Positions 16,564-25,194 of a stretch of 27,909 nt of DNA are shown here, one piece after another. The number at the start of each line of letters is the position of its first letter. Positions within the stretch are counted from its first letter, which is position 1. This DNA comes from CAZUCE01 sp964619265 (lineage in GTDB: Bacteria > Planctomycetota > UBA1135 > GCA-002686595). The position numbers and the translations under genes were made by a program. The notes beneath the pieces are model-generated. The model did no database searches. It was given only the letters and a program-made list of their open reading frames with translations, and had not been told where the DNA came from. The stretch covers positions 1-27,909 of the forward strand of contig CAZUCE010000050.1 in the NCBI GenBank assembly GCA_964619265.1. Reading direction: 5' to 3'.

Positions 16564-18177
16564 TTACTCGCGGACGTGAATCCGCTGCCCGGCGGCGATC
16601 TCTCGGAGCGTCTGGACCACCCCGCTCCGGGGGAAAGTCACCTCGACCTGATAAACCGAATCCACGCCTGGCCCCAGTCCGAAGTGCAAAGCCAAATCAT
16701 CCTGTGCGAGAAAGTGAGTCCCCACCCCAACCTCCTGAACCAACGGCCGGTCGCCCGCGGAGGGCGTGACACGAACGATCGCGCCCAGTCCGGCGCGATT
16801 GGTTTGGGTCCCCTCGACGGTGACTTGAAGCCAAGAGCCGCTCGGGCCGCGATTTTCGAGTAGGAGCGCGAGCTGGCTGTTGCGGCTGATCAACAAATCC
16901 GAGTCTCCGTCGCGATCGAAGTCGAGTGGGGCCAGCCCCTTGCCAGAACCGGAGTCATTGACCCCCAGGGCCTCTCCCATTTCCTGCATGGGCAGGTCCT
17001 TCCCATGAACCCAAAAGCGCGTGCGATCCGTGTGAAACGGAAGCGCGGCCCCCGCGTCAAAGAACACTCCGTTGGTGGCCGCCAGATCCAAGTCGCCATC
17101 GTTCTCCAAGTCGAGGAAGGATGCGCCCCATCCCCAGTCGCTGTTGCGCACACCGGCCAGGTCGGTCACGTCCGTGAACTGCCGGTTCCCATCGTTGCGG
17201 TAGAGCCGGTTTCCGGACGGCCCCCACCCACATCCTCCGAACTCGCAACTCCAGTTGCGCTCGTAGATCGACGTGACAAACCAATCCAGGTCTCCATCGC
17301 GATCGAAGTCGCCAAACGCCGACCCCATTCCGTTTTCGTCCGTACCGACACCGGCCGCCACCGTGCCGTTGGTGAACGTGCCGTCTTGATTGTTCCACAA
17401 GAGCGCGCTGTTTCCGAAGTCTGCCGCGATCGCCAGATCCTGCCACCCGTCTTGATCGAGGTCTACGAAAGTCGCCCCGAACGCGTGGAGTCCCACCACA
17501 CCGGTCCCTTTTGTACTCAATTGCTCGAGTCCGGCGGCAGCGGTCACATCCTCGAAGTGCCCCGGCGCTTCAGCGCCTCGGTTCCGAAGCAACGTCGATC
17601 CCGAGCTCGCCTTTGGTGCCCAGCACGTGATGTACAAATCGATCCAACCGTCCCGGTCGTAATCCCCCGAAGCGATGCTCCATCCATTGATTCCGTCGGT
17701 CACCGGTTCGCCGATCCCCCGTGCGATCCCTTCCTCTCGGAAACCGCTCGCATCCCGTACAAACAGTCGGTGACGGTTGTTGACCGGGTCACCGGGAATG
17801 CCCAACACGGTGACGATCAGGTCCTGATCTCCATCGTTGTCGATATCGACGAACCGAGCCCCGTTCGATTGCAGCGGCCCGCCTAGGCCAACCTCGGAAG
17901 CGATGTCCACGAATCGCTCGCCCGCCAGGTTCAGATACATCGAGTCCCGTCCGCCCAACCTGGTCATGTAGAGATCGGGGAACCCGTCGCCGTCGATGTC
18001 GCCAACCGCGAAGCCACCCGACATCAGCTCCATCTCGCAGCCAGGAACATTCACGTAGATCAAACAGTCTTCAGTTCCCCGGCGCTGCTGGTGGAGCAGT
18101 CCGATTTCAGCCGTAACGTCCTCGAAGCCCGCACCCTGCGGGAAGGCCAGCGCGAAGAGGCTAAGGATCGAGAGCAT
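16564..18177 (-). CDS. Secreted FG-GAP/VCBS repeat protein with ASPIC/UnbV domain
   Basis: The 537-residue protein starts with a short signal peptide (MLSILSLFALAFPQG) and the common opening FEDVTAEIGL. It contains at least seven FG-GAP/VCBS-type blades with calcium-binding DxDxDG loops (DIDGDGFPD, DIDNDGDQD, DYDRDGWID, DLDQDGWQD, DFDRDGDLD, DLENDGDLD, DFDRDGDSD), which predict a seven-bladed beta-propeller. Residues about 465-537 form an ASPIC/UnbV domain (GLGAIVRV, VGVGTHFLAQDDLALHFGLG). The combination is the CRTAC1/ASPIC-like family, abundant in Planctomycetota, Acidobacteriota and Bacteroidota. It is extracellular, and its binding partner is unknown. The ATG at 18177 directly precedes the signal peptide. 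Confidence 0.9.
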   Translation of the reverse strand: MLSILSLFALAFPQGAGFEDVTAEIGLLHQQRRGTEDCLIYVNVPGCEMELMSGGFAVGDIDGDGFPDLYMTRLGGRDSMYLNLAGERFVDIASEVGLGGPLQSNGARFVDIDNDGDQDLIVTVLGIPGDPVNNRHRLFVRDASGFREEGIARGIGEPVTDGINGWSIASGDYDRDGWIDLYITCWAPKASSGSTLLRNRGAEAPGHFEDVTAAAGLEQLSTKGTGVVGLHAFGATFVDLDQDGWQDLAIAADFGNSALLWNNQDGTFTNGTVAAGVGTDENGMGSAFGDFDRDGDLDWFVTSIYERNWSCEFGGCGWGPSGNRLYRNDGNRQFTDVTDLAGVRNSDWGWGASFLDLENDGDLDLAATNGVFFDAGAALPFHTDRTRFWVHGKDLPMQEMGEALGVNDSGSGKGLAPLDFDRDGDSDLLISRNSQLALLLENRGPSGSWLQVTVEGTQTNRAGLGAIVRVTPSAGDRPLVQEVGVGTHFLAQDDLALHFGLGPGVDSVYQVEVTFPRSGVVQTLREIAAGQRIHVRE

Positions 18178-18266
18178 GGGGACGGAGTCGAGGGTCAGCC
18201 TGGTAGGGAAGGGCGATAGCTATCTTCCCACGTCCGACGTCCCTTAGGGCGATCGACTCGCCAGAC

Positions 18267-18638
18267 TCACTGCATGAGGATCGGATCTAGCATCGGCCCA
18301 GCCTCATAGGCGCCGAGCTCCCGGCCCGAGTCCACCTCTAGAAGGAGGACTTCCCCGGTGCCCGCGCAGGCAACCGCCACCCGGGCTCCGTCTCCAGAGA
18401 TCGCACCCCCCTGGGGGGAGACGTTCGCACCTCGGCTGGACTGATCCAAGGTGTGAAGGAGCTCGGCGGAATTTGCGTCAAAGACCCGAATCTCCTGGCC
18501 CATCGGGCAGCTCACCGCCATGCGCCGACCATCTGCGGAAGACTTGATGCGGAAAGGGATGCCCGGGCACTCACCTGGCTGTGATTCTGTTCTTGCCTCT
18601 GACTCGGGGTTGCGTCGCCGCTTCGATTTGGGAGCCAT
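18267..18638 (-). CDS. Small propeller-like protein (two WD40/YVTN-type blades)
   Basis: The 123-residue product has a basic N-terminus (MAPKSKRRRN) and no signal peptide. Two repeat-like units follow: SADGRRMAVSCPMGQEIRVFDANSAELLHTLD at about 34-65, and SGDGARVAVACAGTGEVLLLEVDSGREL at about 80-107. These look like WD40 or YVTN propeller blades. A full propeller needs six to eight blades, so this is either a fragment of a larger gene or a small protein that assembles with others. No further blades are visible in the neighbouring sequence. Shine-Dalgarno support is weak. Confidence 0.55.
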   Translation of the reverse strand: MAPKSKRRRNPESEARTESQPGECPGIPFRIKSSADGRRMAVSCPMGQEIRVFDANSAELLHTLDQSSRGANVSPQGGAISGDGARVAVACAGTGEVLLLEVDSGRELGAYEAGPMLDPILMQ

Positions 18639-18744
18639 GGTACGGCTGACGATTCCCTTTGCCTAGGGTCGGCCATGCCTGAGTAAACGAAGCTCATTGC
18701 TCCTCGAGAGCCCACGAAGAGGAGAGGCTCCCAAGAGCTCCGAA

Positions 18745-19287
18745 TCAACCTGCTCCGTTTCTGATCCCCGCGCCGCACCCATCGCAGTACTGCGCATCCG
18801 GATCGTTCACGGTTGCGCACTTGGTACAGGAAATGGAAACCGGCATCGCCGCGCCACACTGGTCGCAGTACTTCGCCGCCGCATCGTTCGAATGATCGCA
18901 ATTCGGGCAAGCGAAGACCTGCTCTTCCGGAGTCCCCCCTTCCTGAAGACCCTGGGCCAAGGAGGCCGCCATCGTCCGCACACCACTCCTGGTCTCTTGG
19001 GCGACGTAGTTGAACTCGTCGGCTGCGACAGGGGCCGTCTCACCAGAGACGTAGCGAGCCAGGGCACCCTTGTAGCCCATCTCGAGTAGCCCTAACCCGA
19101 TGACCAGGCAAGGCATCCCAAGGAAGACGCACCAAAACAAGTCGGGGAAATCACCGCCTCCGAATGCGGAGAAAAACGAGACCAGGCCGATCGCGCTCAT
19201 GATTCCACCCACCACGACGAGGAGGCCTCCGATCCGGCGAAACCGGGTTCGCTGGGAGCTCCCTTTTGGGTTGATTTGGGTAGTCAT
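18745..19287 (-). CDS. Membrane protein with C-terminal tandem zinc ribbons
   Basis: The 180-residue product has two membrane segments (about 20-42 and 50-70), an Ala/Glu-rich cytoplasmic linker and two CxxC-CxxC zinc ribbons: C127/C130 with C141/C144 (CPNC, CDQC) and C154/C157 with C168/C171 (CTKC, CDGC). This double zinc ribbon (DZANK/zf-ribbon type) usually mediates protein or nucleic-acid contacts at the membrane. The specific role is unknown. The ATG at 19287 is preferred: AGGTG lies six bases upstream, while the longer frame starts with GTG at 19293. The gene on the left is 106 bases away on the same strand. Confidence 0.8.
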   Translation of the reverse strand: MTTQINPKGSSQRTRFRRIGGLLVVVGGIMSAIGLVSFFSAFGGGDFPDLFWCVFLGMPCLVIGLGLLEMGYKGALARYVSGETAPVAADEFNYVAQETRSGVRTMAASLAQGLQEGGTPEEQVFACPNCDHSNDAAAKYCDQCGAAMPVSISCTKCATVNDPDAQYCDGCGAGIRNGAG

Positions 19288-19393
19288 GGGCACCTGGGGG
19301 AGCTTTTCGCTCGTGGGACGAGGAGTCGTATCACGAACCCCGTACGCAGAGGGCTGGTGGCCTATTCAAGGAATAAAGACTTCTCCAGGATAT

Positions 19394-20026
19394 CTACCAA
19401 CTCGCCGTCCACGCATACCACCCACCTCCGAGCCGGCGAAAATCCGGCCGCTCGAAGTTGCCGTTCTCCAGGTTCCTGTGGGGGCCCTTTGGCAGGTAGG
19501 CAAAGCCGGCGTCGTCGATCCAAGCGCCCCATCGCTCGTAGAACAAGACCCCCCCGTCGACCTGGTGGGCGCCTGTGATTTGGTAAGACCCGATTCGGTC
19601 TGGCACGGAAACCTGATCGCCTTCCTCGAGACTCTCGTTCGCTGGAAGGCTGGAGAGGACGGCCTGGAACTCGGCTCGCGCCAGCGCGAACCGGAGCTTG
19701 ACGGGAAGGCCGAGTAGGTAAAAGCCGGCGGCCGCGATGCCCAGACCCGGTGCAAAAGACCACCGCCCTAGACTCCATTCGGCGCGCTGCGCGATCGCTA
19801 GCGACAGCCGCACACACCACAAGCCGCCCAGTACGAGCAGGGCCAACACGGCGAGCAGCCCGATCGGGTGCAGGCCGGGGTAGGTGGCTGCCCACAAGAG
19901 AGTGCCCAGCGGAACGGCCACGAGCAAATGAAAGCCGAGTCCCGGTGAGCTGGCCAGCGCGGCAAGAATCCGGCGGACGCGACCTTTGAATGCCGGAGAG
20001 CCCTTCGGCGGGGAATCAGAGTCCAT
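19394..20026 (-). CDS. Membrane protein of unknown function
   Basis: The 210-residue product has three hydrophobic segments (about 31-48, 54-75 and 93-107) and a soluble C-terminal half. That half contains LVPD-like and Gly/aromatic turns (QVSVPDRIGSYQITGAHQV, GFAYLPKGP) and ends with GGGWYAWTASW. The ending FRRLGGGWYAWTASW looks like a conserved tail, but I do not know the family. The ATG at 20026 was chosen over an in-frame TTG three codons upstream. The gene lies 69 bases beyond the glycosyltransferase stop, on the same strand, and may be the last gene of that transcript. Confidence 0.7.
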   Translation of the reverse strand: MDSDSPPKGSPAFKGRVRRILAALASSPGLGFHLLVAVPLGTLLWAATYPGLHPIGLLAVLALLVLGGLWCVRLSLAIAQRAEWSLGRWSFAPGLGIAAAGFYLLGLPVKLRFALARAEFQAVLSSLPANESLEEGDQVSVPDRIGSYQITGAHQVDGGVLFYERWGAWIDDAGFAYLPKGPHRNLENGNFERPDFRRLGGGWYAWTASW

Positions 20027-20095
20027 CGCGTTCAAATCAGACTAGGGGATTCTCGCAGGGGATCAGCGAAGAGGCGTCGCGTGTCTTGCGAGCAC

Positions 20096-21265
20096 TCAGC
20101 CGATCGCCGCCCGGAACTGATCTTCGTAGCCGTCGAGGGTCTTGTCGAGGCTGAAGATTCCGGCGATCTGTTCGCGAGTCTTGACGTAACGCTCGGGGTT
20201 GCCGCCCACTTCGCAAAGTGCTTCCGCATGCGCCTGGAAGTCTCCGGCGGGGGCCAGTTGGCCCATGCCGGTGACGCGCACAACCTCGCGAGCTCCGGGG
20301 ATGTCGGAGGCGACCACCGGGGTGCCGCAAAGCATCGCTTCAACCTGAACGAGAGCAAAGCACTCGGAGTCGCTCGGCAAGGCGAGGACGTCGCAGGCCG
20401 CGTAGAAGTCGGCCATGGCTTGGGGATCTTGGAGCAGGCCGAGGAAGTGGAGGGCGTCCTGGCGCTCGTCGATCAGGGGCTTGTTGTCCCGGTAGGTTTG
20501 CTCGTAGGCCAGGTCGTAGCGGCCCGAGAACACCGCGACGCTGCCAGGGAAGCGCTCCCGGATCGTGTCCATGGCACGGATCAGGACATCGGGGCGCTTC
20601 TCTTGGACGAACCGTCCGGCGTAACCAACTAGCAGCGCTCGCTCCCGTTGTTCGGGAGGCGTTTTGGAGAGCCACTCGGCGCGCAGCTCGGCAACGCGCC
20701 GCGGATTCGGCTCGGGAATCACGCAGGGTGGGTAGAGCGGCGTAGCGCGGTCTTTGAACGGACGCAGCCAGCGTGAATAGTCCAGGTAGTCTTGGCTGTA
20801 GGCGATGAACCGCTGGGCCGCGCCGGCGAACACCCGGTGGATGCCGTAGGTCGTTTCCTGAACAAACTTGCTGAACCAACCGCTCGGCAAATTGAGGTCG
20901 CCGTGGTGGGTGACCACCAGGCCGCGGCGGAGCAGCTTCGTGTAGACCGAGAAGACCGGCGTCTCGAGCATCGGGGTGTGGATGCTGACGACGTCGTGCT
21001 GCCGGACGAGCTGAAACGCAGCCCAGGGATAGGCCGGCATGATCGTGCCGCGGGTGACCTGAATCGGAGCCCACAGACGCACGATGCGAACGCCCCCGAC
21101 CCACTCCTCGTCCCGTGGCGTGCTTTGATCGTGGCGCGCGCAAAGCACCGTGACTTCATGCCCGCGGCCGGCGAGGCCCTCGGCCAAGCGCTGAACGTGG
21201 AGCGTCAGGCCGGTGCGGTGCGGCAGGTAGTACTGCAGCGCAATCAGGACCCGGAGCTTGGACAT
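20096..21265 (-). CDS. GT4-family glycosyltransferase
   Basis: The 389-residue protein has the GT-B fold of glycosyltransferase family 4. The N-terminal domain opens with SKLRVLIALQYYLPHRTG and a nucleotide-fold GLAGRGHEVTVL. The C-terminal donor domain shows GYAGRFVQEKRPDVLIRAM (about 214-232) and the EX7E donor-binding motif (E301 and E309, in DSECFALVQVEAM), followed by GTPVVASDIPGAREVV. It transfers a sugar from a nucleotide-sugar to an acceptor in surface glycan or glycolipid synthesis in the cytoplasm. The ATG at 21265 places the start at the family's usual N-terminus. A GTG at 21316 would overlap the upstream stop (GTGA) and add 17 residues. It is probably co-transcribed with the GT39-like gene. 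Confidence 0.9.
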   Translation of the reverse strand: MSKLRVLIALQYYLPHRTGLTLHVQRLAEGLAGRGHEVTVLCARHDQSTPRDEEWVGGVRIVRLWAPIQVTRGTIMPAYPWAAFQLVRQHDVVSIHTPMLETPVFSVYTKLLRRGLVVTHHGDLNLPSGWFSKFVQETTYGIHRVFAGAAQRFIAYSQDYLDYSRWLRPFKDRATPLYPPCVIPEPNPRRVAELRAEWLSKTPPEQRERALLVGYAGRFVQEKRPDVLIRAMDTIRERFPGSVAVFSGRYDLAYEQTYRDNKPLIDERQDALHFLGLLQDPQAMADFYAACDVLALPSDSECFALVQVEAMLCGTPVVASDIPGAREVVRVTGMGQLAPAGDFQAHAEALCEVGGNPERYVKTREQIAGIFSLDKTLDGYEDQFRAAIG

Positions 21266-21312
21266 CGTCGAATCGTATCCCGTCCGAGGGGAGCCGGCCC
21301 CGCCCTTGCCGG

Positions 21313-23499
21313 TCACTTCGTGAGGATCCCGAAGTGCTCCATGGCCTGCTCACGCTCCCGGATCTTGGCCAGCAGATCACCCGCCCGGGGCGCAAGCGAC
21401 TCGGGCAGGCCACCGGAGTGCTCCTCCAAGAGCTCGATGGCCCGCTCGACGCGACCGGCGCGGTACCAGGCGTCGGCGGCAACCAGAGCCAGGTGGGGCA
21501 CAGCGGCGAACGTGCCGGGAACATCCAGCGCCGCAGCGCCCTGCGCAAACTGCCGGCGGATCAAGTAGGCCGTTCCAAGCGTCTCTCGCTCGGCCAAGCC
21601 AGCGGGACCCTCCGGGCGATGACTTCCAGCCAGCTCGGTCACCGCCAAATCGGCACGCCCCACCGCTGTCCAGGCCCGAGCCAGCTCGAAACTGGGCGTG
21701 GCTCCGGCCTGTTCGGTGCGCGCCTCCAAGTGGGCGAGCAGATCACCCAAGGCCGCGGCTCGCTCCGGCGACAGTTCGGCCATCGCGGCCCGAGCCTCGC
21801 TCAGCCCACCCGCCGCGGCCCAAGCCACGGCATAGTCCAGCCAGCCGCGGTCGTCGCCGAGCGCCGCCTGCTCGCGGGCTGCGCGCAGCAGGTCCGCGGG
21901 CTCGAGCTCGTACACAAACCAAGCGGACCCCACGCTTTCCACAGGCGGATGAGCGTCGAGCCAATGGCGCGTACGGTTCGATCGCTCACGGTCCTTGGGC
22001 ACCAGGTCCGCCATGTACGCAGCCACGCGACCAAAGCCGGGTCCATCCAGCGGTTCGAGCACCCGCACCTGTTCGCCGTAGCGTTCCGCAAGGACCACTC
22101 GCCCTTCTTCGTGCAACTGTCCAAAATCGTTGTTCGAGTCGCGGAAGACCTGAATCGAGGCAAGCCTGCCGCCGCTCGAAGGCGTGAAGTAGCCCAGATA
22201 ATCGGGTGCGTTGCGGCCCGTATCGTAGAGCTGCCAGCCCATCGCGAGCAGGCATCCAGCTCCGAGTACGCGGCGGGGCACACGAGCCCAAACAGGAAAC
22301 GTCGCCACGCTTCCGATCAACACACAAAGCGGAACCAAGCACTGATGAACATAGCGAATTCCGCTTTGGATCTCGGCCACGAAGCTCATGTACAAGAGCG
22401 GAGGAATCGCAGCCGCAATCAGAAGCGCATCGAGCCACAGCTCACCCCTGCGCACGCGGCGCAGCGCAAACGGCAAGCCAAACAAGGCCAAGACGAGGAG
22501 CGCGCTCCAAAGCTCTGGCGACTTCAGCCAGATCGAGCGCACAAAGTACGAGGACTGGACCAACGCCAAATCACCGGCCAGCCAGGTGAGTTGTTCGTAG
22601 TCCTGAAAACTCCCGACCATGTCGAGACCCGCCACCCAGGCGTTTGGGAACAGGCTGAGGAGCAGCCCGACTCCAGGCAAGCCGGCCAGGCTTGCGAGCG
22701 CCGGCGTAGCGAAGCTGTCCGGATCGGTGGAGGCCAAGCCCCCGCGAAAACCGTAGGCCGCGTGCATCGTCAAGCCGAGGGCTAGGAGGGCCGCAAGCGC
22801 AGAGCGAACGGCAAACAGCAAGCCCTGGCGTAAGGCAATCGCGACCGCAAGAACCGCGATGCCTGGAACCGCCAGAACCGAGAGGTACTTGGTACACAGC
22901 AGGAGCCCCAGCGCAACCCCCACTCCGCTTGCTCGCAGCCAGCCGGGCCGTCGCTCGAACGCTACCGCCGCCGCGACCGCAAGCAGCACCATCGCCGCAT
23001 GCGCCGCATCCACATTGCATAGCCCCGCGTACCCGATCACCATCGGGTGCAAGCAGTAAGCCAAGGTCGCGAGCAGGCCCCCGCGCGGACCAAACCCACG
23101 CCAGGCGAGCCAGAACGTGAGCAGCCCCCCCAGCCAGCCGAATGGCAGCATCCCCATGCGTGCCGCGGCCACATAGTTTTCTGGGCCCGACTGCAAGTCG
23201 GCCATGCTGGTCCCGTTCAAGAACAGGTGATTCGGCCACAGCGCAATCGGGCCGTGGAACTGCAACAGGTAGTGGTCCCACGAAACGCCCTCCCACAGAG
23301 CCAAGCTACTGGCCAGATAAAGAGGCTCGTCGACGGTCATCCCGAGCCGCCGGGCCGCGTCGAACGAAGCCCCCCCGAACAGAAGCAGAGCCAGCAAGCC
23401 CAGCCCTAGGCACCAGCCCTTGGACAAGCCGGACTCGGGCTCGCAACGGCGGCCGTCCGGCCGGCCAGGGCCTTCGGAGATCGGGCTAGAAGAAGTCAC
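21313..23499 (-). CDS. GT39-like membrane glycosyltransferase with TPR-like C-terminus
   Basis: The 728-residue protein has about ten transmembrane segments in its first 430 residues. It carries the first-loop acidic motif typical of GT-C enzymes (MTVDEPLYLASS, with adjacent Asp-Glu), as in the PMT/ArnT/DUF2029 group, which use polyprenyl-phosphate sugars at the outer face of the membrane. Residues about 540-728 form a soluble, Ala/Leu/Glu-rich helical region with TPR-like spacing (AWAAAGGLSEARAAM, AWTAVGRADLAVTEL, AWYRAGRVERAIELLEEH). The start is GTG with a weak ribosome site. It precedes and nearly touches the GT4 gene, and the two probably work in one surface-glycan pathway. Its substrate cannot be told from the sequence. 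Confidence 0.85.
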   Translation of the reverse strand: MTSSSPISEGPGRPDGRRCEPESGLSKGWCLGLGLLALLLFGGASFDAARRLGMTVDEPLYLASSLALWEGVSWDHYLLQFHGPIALWPNHLFLNGTSMADLQSGPENYVAAARMGMLPFGWLGGLLTFWLAWRGFGPRGGLLATLAYCLHPMVIGYAGLCNVDAAHAAMVLLAVAAAVAFERRPGWLRASGVGVALGLLLCTKYLSVLAVPGIAVLAVAIALRQGLLFAVRSALAALLALGLTMHAAYGFRGGLASTDPDSFATPALASLAGLPGVGLLLSLFPNAWVAGLDMVGSFQDYEQLTWLAGDLALVQSSYFVRSIWLKSPELWSALLVLALFGLPFALRRVRRGELWLDALLIAAAIPPLLYMSFVAEIQSGIRYVHQCLVPLCVLIGSVATFPVWARVPRRVLGAGCLLAMGWQLYDTGRNAPDYLGYFTPSSGGRLASIQVFRDSNNDFGQLHEEGRVVLAERYGEQVRVLEPLDGPGFGRVAAYMADLVPKDRERSNRTRHWLDAHPPVESVGSAWFVYELEPADLLRAAREQAALGDDRGWLDYAVAWAAAGGLSEARAAMAELSPERAAALGDLLAHLEARTEQAGATPSFELARAWTAVGRADLAVTELAGSHRPEGPAGLAERETLGTAYLIRRQFAQGAAALDVPGTFAAVPHLALVAADAWYRAGRVERAIELLEEHSGGLPESLAPRAGDLLAKIREREQAMEHFGILTK

Positions 23500-23571
23500 C
23501 AGGCCCGAAGGATAATCCGCCGAGCCCGCCCTGGCCTGATCGGAGAGTCCATCTGTGCCACGCGCTGCCTT

Positions 23572-23621
23572 CCGATTGGGTCCGCCGTCCTCGCGCGTCG
23601 TCGGTCACCGCACCCAATCGG
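23572..23621. repeat. Inverted repeat upstream of the glycosyltransferase pair
   Basis: Perfect 10-bp arms (23572-23581 CCGATTGGGT and 23612-23621 ACCCAATCGG) enclose 30 bases. They lie 73-122 bases upstream of the GT39-like start. This could be an operator or a leader stem for the glycosyltransferase operon. Confidence 0.45.
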
Positions 23622-23665
23622 CTCTCGCAAGCAGCTCCCTCCAAGCAACGCCGGCAACTCCCCAT

Positions 23666-23698
23666 CGAAACCGTGCCCGGAACGGGCGATCGGTTTCG
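23666..23698 (-). terminator. Two-part stem-loop after the acyltransferase gene
   Basis: An outer 8-bp stem (23666-23673 with 23691-23698, CGAAACCG/CGGTTTCG) holds an inner 5-bp stem (23675-23679 with 23683-23687) and a 3-nt loop. It starts 20 bases past the acyltransferase stop on the minus strand, as expected for a terminator, though no T tract follows. It separates the acyltransferase from the glycosyltransferase pair. Confidence 0.5.
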
Positions 23699-23717
23699 CG
23701 ACACCGAATCGTTGTCT

Positions 23718-24965
23718 TCATCCGAAGAGCGCGAGGACCCAGTGCACAAGTGTCCTGGCGTCACCATTTAGAATCCAGGCCAAAATCGGCACGAACACCA
23801 GCAGCGCGATCCAGCCAGACCGAGAAAAGGGTGTGGACCAAGTCGCACCTTCCGCTGCGCGGAAGCGCTTGGCAACTTCGAGGATCGGCCTTTCAAGGAG
23901 GACGTAGGACGCGGCCGCGACGAGCAAGCACAGCGCGACGGCGGCCGCGACGTGTCCCGGCTGAGCGCCGCCCCCAGGCGCAAACGCGCCGGAGACAAAA
24001 ATCGGGAAGTGATACAGGTAGATGCCGTAGCTGACGCGCCCGATGGCGCGCAGAGGGCCGGCGCGGAGGACGATCGCGTGGGGAGCGCGCGTCCCGGTGA
24101 ACGCCACGGCAGCGATCACGGCCGCGAGGCTTCCAAGGGGGACCGAGTAAACGTAGAACCCCTGAAACGCAGGCAACCAGGGCTGACCGCGGTCTGAGTA
24201 GAAGCGCGCAATGGGCTGGTCCAGGCCAAGGGTCTCCAGCCCGCCCAAGGAAGTCGCCCAACTCAGAGCAGCTGCGCCGCAGACCACACCCAACGCAAGA
24301 CCCCGTCGTCCGCGCAGGAGACTCTCGTGAAACGCAAAGGCTGCGCCCAGTCCGAGGCTAAAGCAGCGCACCGTCGACGAGCGCGTCATGAACTCGAGCC
24401 AAAACGCCCCGTTGTTTTTCCAATCCGCAAACAGCAACACGGCTCCGCCCGACAACAGACCCAGCGGCAGCACAACTCCGAACAAAACGCGGCGGCTAGC
24501 CCGCGGCGTCAGAAATGCGACGACTGGCGGCCAAAGGAGGTAGAAATGCTCTTCGACTGCAAGCGACCAGGTGTGTTCCAGTGGACTGATGGCGTCTTTA
24601 ACCAGGAACGCGAAGTTCGAGGTGTACGTCGCGCAGGCCACAGCCTCCTTCGCTGATAGAGAAGGAAGCATGACCCCGATCGCCAGGTAGTAGATCGGGA
24701 AGATCCGCAGGAATCGCCGCAGGAGGAAATTGCGCAGCGGCACCCCCGCCTCGCGATCCACAAGCAGGATTCGCGTAATCAGGAAGCCCGATAAGACAAA
24801 AAACAGATCGACGCCAACGTTGCCCGGCAACACAGCCGTCGAGATGGACTGCACCCGCTCTCCTAGTGCGCCGGCGGGCAGGTGGACCCACAAAACGAGC
24901 AGAACCGCGAACGCACGCAGCCCGTCGAGTTCGGGGACCAGATCTTTGCGGTAAGTTCGATCCAA
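23718..24965 (-). CDS. OafA/YrhL-type membrane acyltransferase (acyltransferase 3)
   Basis: The 415-residue integral membrane protein has the acyltransferase 3 layout. The opening LVPELDGLRAFAVLLVLWVH contains the conserved catalytic-region His, followed by GNVGVDLFFVLSGFLIT and a basic FLLRRFLRIFPIYY loop. EHTWSLAVEEHFYLLWP lies about one third of the way in. About ten membrane segments are visible. These enzymes move acetyl or other acyl groups onto sugars of surface polysaccharides, which fits the two neighbouring glycosyltransferases. The start is TTG, the most upstream start in the frame; no better ATG lies near the conserved N-terminus. A stem-loop follows the stop. Confidence 0.9.
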   Translation of the reverse strand: MDRTYRKDLVPELDGLRAFAVLLVLWVHLPAGALGERVQSISTAVLPGNVGVDLFFVLSGFLITRILLVDREAGVPLRNFLLRRFLRIFPIYYLAIGVMLPSLSAKEAVACATYTSNFAFLVKDAISPLEHTWSLAVEEHFYLLWPPVVAFLTPRASRRVLFGVVLPLGLLSGGAVLLFADWKNNGAFWLEFMTRSSTVRCFSLGLGAAFAFHESLLRGRRGLALGVVCGAAALSWATSLGGLETLGLDQPIARFYSDRGQPWLPAFQGFYVYSVPLGSLAAVIAAVAFTGTRAPHAIVLRAGPLRAIGRVSYGIYLYHFPIFVSGAFAPGGGAQPGHVAAAVALCLLVAAASYVLLERPILEVAKRFRAAEGATWSTPFSRSGWIALLVFVPILAWILNGDARTLVHWVLALFG

Positions 24966-25155
24966 GGCGTGTACGGGACCGCACCTGCGGCGAACTCTGA
25001 GGATACGACCCCTCGCGCCTTACCGGAGTCCCTTCGCAGGCAGCAGGATCCGCCCGCCGGTTCCCGAGTGAACCGACTCAACCCGGAGCCGGAGCTTGGA
25101 ACTTCGCGTTCCAAACCCGGAGGCGGCCCCCACCTCTAGGTCCGCAACCCAGGGG

Positions 25156-25185
25156 CTGGGGCATTCCCTTCGGGGGATGCTCCGG
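25156..25185. terminator. Stem-loop with TTCG tetraloop, plus a second stem at 25089-25120
   Basis: A stem (25158-25168 with 25173-25183, two G-T wobbles on the plus strand) closes a C(TTCG)G tetraloop, a very stable RNA loop type. It lies just after the stop of the small membrane protein gene. A second stem (25096-25102 with 25108-25114, TTGGAAC/GTTCCAA, flanked by CCGG on both sides) lies further on, before the acyltransferase. Read on the minus strand the wobbles become mismatches, so its use as a minus-strand terminator is uncertain. Confidence 0.4.
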
Positions 25186-25194
25186 GCCAAGGGC

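Noticed and set aside
17005..17886. 293-codon plus-strand frame opposite the FG-GAP gene
   Set aside because: It is a mirror of the repetitive DxDxDG coding sequence and has no family resemblance.
21266..21316. GTG start overlapping the GT39-like stop codon
   Set aside because: It would add 17 Gly/Ser-rich residues before a standard GT4 N-terminus; kept only as an alternative start.
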